64,000 bases of DNA, taken from positions 124,001 through 188,000 of the forward strand of contig MKUO01000004.1 in the NCBI GenBank assembly GCA_001897855.1, in the 5' to 3' direction. This document shows, piece by piece, positions 61,661 to 64,000 of this stretch. The number at the start of each line of letters is the position of its first letter. Position 1 is the first letter of the stretch. A program made the position numbers and the translations under genes. This DNA is from Bacteroidetes bacterium 43-93. GTDB taxonomy: Bacteria > Bacteroidota > Bacteroidia > Chitinophagales > Chitinophagaceae. The notes under the pieces were generated by a model. The model saw nothing but the letters and a program-made list of their open reading frames with translations, was not told where the DNA came from and ran no database searches.

Positions 61661-62404
61661 ATGGAATTTAACCCCGCCAACAATGTGGTGAAGCTCTGCC
61701 TCCAGGGTATGGCTATGGAAGAACAAGGAAAACACGCAGAAGCACATGGCTTGTTCCTGCAGGCATGGAATGAAGCTACAGACGATTTCGAAAAATTCAC
61801 CGCGGCTCATTATGTTGCTCGGCATCAAACCAATGTGGCCGACAAATTAAACTGGCACGAAACAACTTTGCAGCATGCATTAAGAGTGAATGATAATACG
61901 GTTAACAGTGCATTTCCTTCTATATATTCAAATATTGCCAAATGCTACGAAGCGCTTGGTGATCTTGCTAATGCAAAGAAACATTATGACTTGGCCGCAT
62001 CGGCTACTGATAACATTGCTGATGATGGCCCTTTTTATCACGGCACGCGTGCCGATTTGCAGGTAGGTGATCTACTCACTGCAGGCCGCCTTTCCAATTA
62101 CCACGCAGATGTCATTATGAACCATATTTACTTTACAGCCCAGGTCAATGGCGCGGGATTTGCTGCCGCGTTAGCCAAAGGTAATGGCCGCGAACGTGTG
62201 TATATAGTAGAGCCTACCGGTAGCTTCGAGAACGACCCTAATGTTACCGATAAAAAATTCCCCGGCAATCCCACACGCTCCTATCGCACAAAGGACCCGT
62301 TAAAGATCGTTGGCGAAGTAGAAGAATGGGTACGGCTGTCAGACGAAGACCTGCAGAAATTCCGCGAAAAACTGGTACAGAGTAAAGGCGAGATCATTAA
62401 TTAG
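61661..62404 (+). CDS. TPR-like domain fused to Arr rifampin ADP-ribosyltransferase
   Basis: The 247-residue protein has an unusual two-part layout. Residues 1 to about 118 are helical and TPR-like (QGMAMEEQGKHAEAHGLFLQ, YSNIAKCYEALGDLANAKKH). Residues about 122-247 match Arr almost end to end: GPFYHGTRADLQVGDLLTAG, MNHIYFTAQVNGAGFAAALA, RERVYIVEPTGSFENDPNVT, KKFPGNPTRSYRTKDPL. The Arr catalytic residues are His127, Tyr157 and Asp192, spaced 30 and 35 as in the known enzymes. Arr uses NAD+ to ADP-ribosylate the C23 hydroxyl of rifamycins. What the TPR-like part does is unknown. Confidence 0.9.
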   Translation: MEFNPANNVVKLCLQGMAMEEQGKHAEAHGLFLQAWNEATDDFEKFTAAHYVARHQTNVADKLNWHETTLQHALRVNDNTVNSAFPSIYSNIAKCYEALGDLANAKKHYDLAASATDNIADDGPFYHGTRADLQVGDLLTAGRLSNYHADVIMNHIYFTAQVNGAGFAAALAKGNGRERVYIVEPTGSFENDPNVTDKKFPGNPTRSYRTKDPLKIVGEVEEWVRLSDEDLQKFREKLVQSKGEIIN

Positions 62405-62524
62405 TTTTTGCTGATATCATTGATTCGCGGCATCTGCGCATTTTGCCCTCAATATTGTCGTATTTCCCCCGCAATAGTATCTTATTTGTTGCCGAGATTT
62501 GTGTCATAACAAACCTTCATTGAC

Positions 62525-63133
62525 ATGAGAAAAATAACGGTCATATCCATGATTTCATTAGACGGCGTATTACAGGCACCGGGCGGCCCGAAGGAAGATA
62601 CATCAGGTGGCTTCAAATACAGTGGATGGAGCGCTACTTATAATGATGAGCTATTTGGCAAAGTAATGCAGGAAGAGCTGAAGCCTGCAGATTATTTGCT
62701 CGGCAGAAATACTTACCAGATATGGGCCGGCTACTGGCCGCAGCATGGCGATTTCTGGCCCGGCATCAATGAGGGTACTAAGTATGTGTTTTCCAAAACC
62801 CTTGGCAAGAAAGATCCAATGGTTACCGGCTGGAAAAACTCTGTGGTCCTCAAAACCGTCGCAGATATAAAAAAGCTCAAAAACTCTGAAGGTAGCGATA
62901 TACAGGTATGGGGTAGTAGCGAGCTTATCCAGTTATTATTCAAGCACGATCTTGTAGATGAGCTCCGGTTAAAGATATATCCGCTTACGCTGGGCAAGGG
63001 CAAGAAGCTGTTTGGCAATGGCACCATCCCGGCTGCATTCAGGCTCACGGAGAGCATCGTTACCACCAAGGGCGTTATCATTGCAAACTACAAACGCGAC
63101 GGCGATGTAAAAACCGGATCTATTGAGGTATAG
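62525..63133 (+). CDS. Dihydrofolate reductase/RibD C-terminal-like protein (2 of 3)
   Basis: The 202-residue protein starts RKITVISMISLDGVLQAPGG, then has YLLGRNTYQIWAGYWP, IQVWGSSELIQLLFKHDLVD and IYPLTLGKGKKLFGNG, all DHFR/RibD_C-fold hallmarks. It sits 52 bases upstream of a third relative, which begins with a similar RKI..SLDG motif. The two share the fold but differ through the middle. Substrate unknown; NADPH-dependent reduction is inferred. Confidence 0.87.
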   Translation: MRKITVISMISLDGVLQAPGGPKEDTSGGFKYSGWSATYNDELFGKVMQEELKPADYLLGRNTYQIWAGYWPQHGDFWPGINEGTKYVFSKTLGKKDPMVTGWKNSVVLKTVADIKKLKNSEGSDIQVWGSSELIQLLFKHDLVDELRLKIYPLTLGKGKKLFGNGTIPAAFRLTESIVTTKGVIIANYKRDGDVKTGSIEV

Positions 63134-63185
63134 TCTTAAAAAACTTATTTTCATTTATAACCATACACAAAAAAGAAAAATTCAA

Positions 63186-63758
63186 ATGAGAAAAATAATT
63201 TCCTTCATGCACATTTCGCTCGATGGTTTTGTAGCAGGGCCCAATGGAGAAATGAACTGGATCAAAGTCGATCAGGAGATCTTCGATCACGTAGGCAAGC
63301 GCATCGGCGAAACCGATACCGCATTATACGGCCGGGTTACTTACGAAATGATGGAAAACTACTGGCCCTATGCCGGCAGCAAACCCAATGCCAGCAAGCA
63401 CGATGTAGAACATTCCGCCTGGTACAACAAAGCGCATAAGCTCGTGCTCTCACACACCATGAAGGGGCAGAACTTGCCCAACACTACTATTATCAGTGAT
63501 AACCTTGCCGATAGCATCAACGAAATAAAACAACAGCCCGGCAGCGAGATACTCCTTTTCGGCAGCCCCACGGCTACACATGCGCTCATGCAGCACAACT
63601 TAATAGATGGCTACTGGCTGTTTATTAATCCCATCATCCTGGGGCAGGGCATTCCTTTGTTTACAAACATCAAAGACAAGGTAAAATTAAACCTGCTGAG
63701 CAGCCAACAATTTACCAATGGCGTTACAGGGTTGTCCTATTCAGTAGATGGGCAATAA
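63186..63758 (+). CDS. Dihydrofolate reductase/RibD C-terminal-like protein (3 of 3)
   Basis: The 190-residue protein has RKIISFMHISLDGFVAGPNG, ALYGRVTYEMMENYWPYAG, LLFGSPTATHALMQHNLIDG and INPIILGQGIPLF, a standard single-domain DHFR-family protein. ATG 63186 is used because it aligns with its relatives; a TTG at 63123 inside the previous gene would add 21 unrelated residues. It is probably co-transcribed with the preceding homologue. Confidence 0.87.
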   Translation: MRKIISFMHISLDGFVAGPNGEMNWIKVDQEIFDHVGKRIGETDTALYGRVTYEMMENYWPYAGSKPNASKHDVEHSAWYNKAHKLVLSHTMKGQNLPNTTIISDNLADSINEIKQQPGSEILLFGSPTATHALMQHNLIDGYWLFINPIILGQGIPLFTNIKDKVKLNLLSSQQFTNGVTGLSYSVDGQ

Positions 63759-63770
63759 CAACATACTTAT

Positions 63771-63796
63771 ACGCATCCCCTCGTTTGGGGATGCGT
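63771..63796 (+). terminator. Probable terminator after the DHFR-like pair
   Basis: ACGCATCCCC and GGGGATGCGT form a perfect 10-bp stem around TCGTTT. The following TATTATTA is only partly T-rich, so termination may be incomplete. Confidence 0.65.
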
Positions 63797-63827
63797 TATT
63801 ATTAACAACGTATAAACAGATACAACC

Positions 63828-64000
63828 ATGGCAACACATAAACTGCCCCTGATGCACAATATCGGCATCGTAGTAGCCTCGCTCGATGATGCCATCGCTT
63901 TTTTCTCCGAACTCGGCATGGCCCTCGAAGGCCGTGGCATGGTAGAGGGCGAATGGGCCGGCCGTGTCACCGGCCTGGGCAATCAGTCGGTAGAGATTGC
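63828..64000 (+). CDS. VOC family (glyoxalase/dioxygenase-fold) protein, cut by window end
   Basis: From ATG 63828 an open frame runs to the window end (57 residues) and begins MATHKLPLMHNIGIVVASLD, then DAIAFFSELGMALEGRG and GLGNQSVEI. HNIGIVVASLDDAIAFFSEL is the typical opening of a vicinal-oxygen-chelate domain, with the first metal-ligand His. The rest lies outside the window, so the subgroup cannot be given. Confidence 0.8.
   Translation, partial: MATHKLPLMHNIGIVVASLDDAIAFFSELGMALEGRGMVEGEWAGRVTGLGNQSVEI

Noticed and set aside
1-64000. Mobile elements, CRISPR arrays, prophage genes, tRNA or rRNA
   Set aside because: No transposase, integrase, phage structural motif, regularly spaced repeat array, tRNA cloverleaf or rRNA segment was recognised on reading both strands.

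Overview
The window reads as chromosome of a member of the Bacteroidota, most likely near Chitinophagaceae. The evidence is: the Bacteroidota -7 promoter box TAnnTTTG in front of at least twelve transcription units, often only 5-8 bases before the start codon; two type A and one type B T9SS sorting domains, the latter being the 'gliding motility-associated' C-terminus; a BtuG-type B12 propeller beside a TonB-dependent receptor; LytTR and membrane-tethered LuxR signalling; many lipobox proteins; and frequent TTG/GTG starts. Coding density is high. I saw no insertion sequence, prophage, CRISPR array, rRNA or tRNA. Family assignments rest on motif recognition; no database was searched.

Layout. 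1-9.2 kb: a truncated gene, a lipoprotein, a C45-type acyltransferase/hydrolase, a GT2-DUF2062 glycosyltransferase, then a red-light signalling cluster (CheY-like receiver, bacteriophytochrome kinase, heme oxygenase), an ABC-F ATPase and a CWC protein. 9.2-15 kb: a TrmH/RlmB methyltransferase, then a cobalamin riboswitch driving a three-gene B12-capture operon (T9SS-exported DUF4465 protein, BtuG-like lipoprotein, BtuB-like receptor). 15.4-17.9 kb: an ECF sigma factor and a protein with a cytoplasmic anti-sigma-like N-terminus, one inner-membrane helix, a long Asn/Thr-rich linker and a C-terminal outer-membrane barrel, so it may span both membranes. 17.9-24.4 kb: YhhQ, a dihaem cytochrome, two GNATs, a degenerate receiver, DoxX, an acyltransferase and NDK. 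24.5-33.9 kb: nrnA, four tandem FKBP-type prolyl isomerases and an M1 peptidase in one tight run, then mutS and a YdcF protein.

34-53.5 kb: a small secreted protein of unknown family, a transglutaminase-fold protein, an APC permease, pruA, a MATE pump, pth, a PKD/T9SS type B protein, hldD, 3-hydroxyanthranilate dioxygenase, a CNNM/CorC protein, gmk, a bacilliredoxin, a DUF885 lipoprotein and bifunctional FtcD. 53.6-64 kb: a paralogue of the small secreted protein with the same upstream control block, an outer-membrane protein, a YpfJ-like peptidase, an iron-permease-family protein, three DHFR/RibD-like proteins, a DUF4199 protein beside a membrane-tethered LuxR regulator, a T9SS cargo protein, a LytS/LytR pair, a TPR-Arr (rifampin ADP-ribosyltransferase) fusion and the start of a VOC protein.

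Most worth following: (1) the ECF sigma/dual-membrane anti-sigma pair; (2) a control block with GTTAA half-sites at exact 11- and 22-bp spacing, shared by two unlinked paralogous secreted-protein genes; (3) the TPR-Arr fusion with an intact H-Y-D triad at canonical spacing; (4) the riboswitch-controlled DUF4465-T9SS protein as a candidate B12-capture factor; (5) the four-gene FKBP array.
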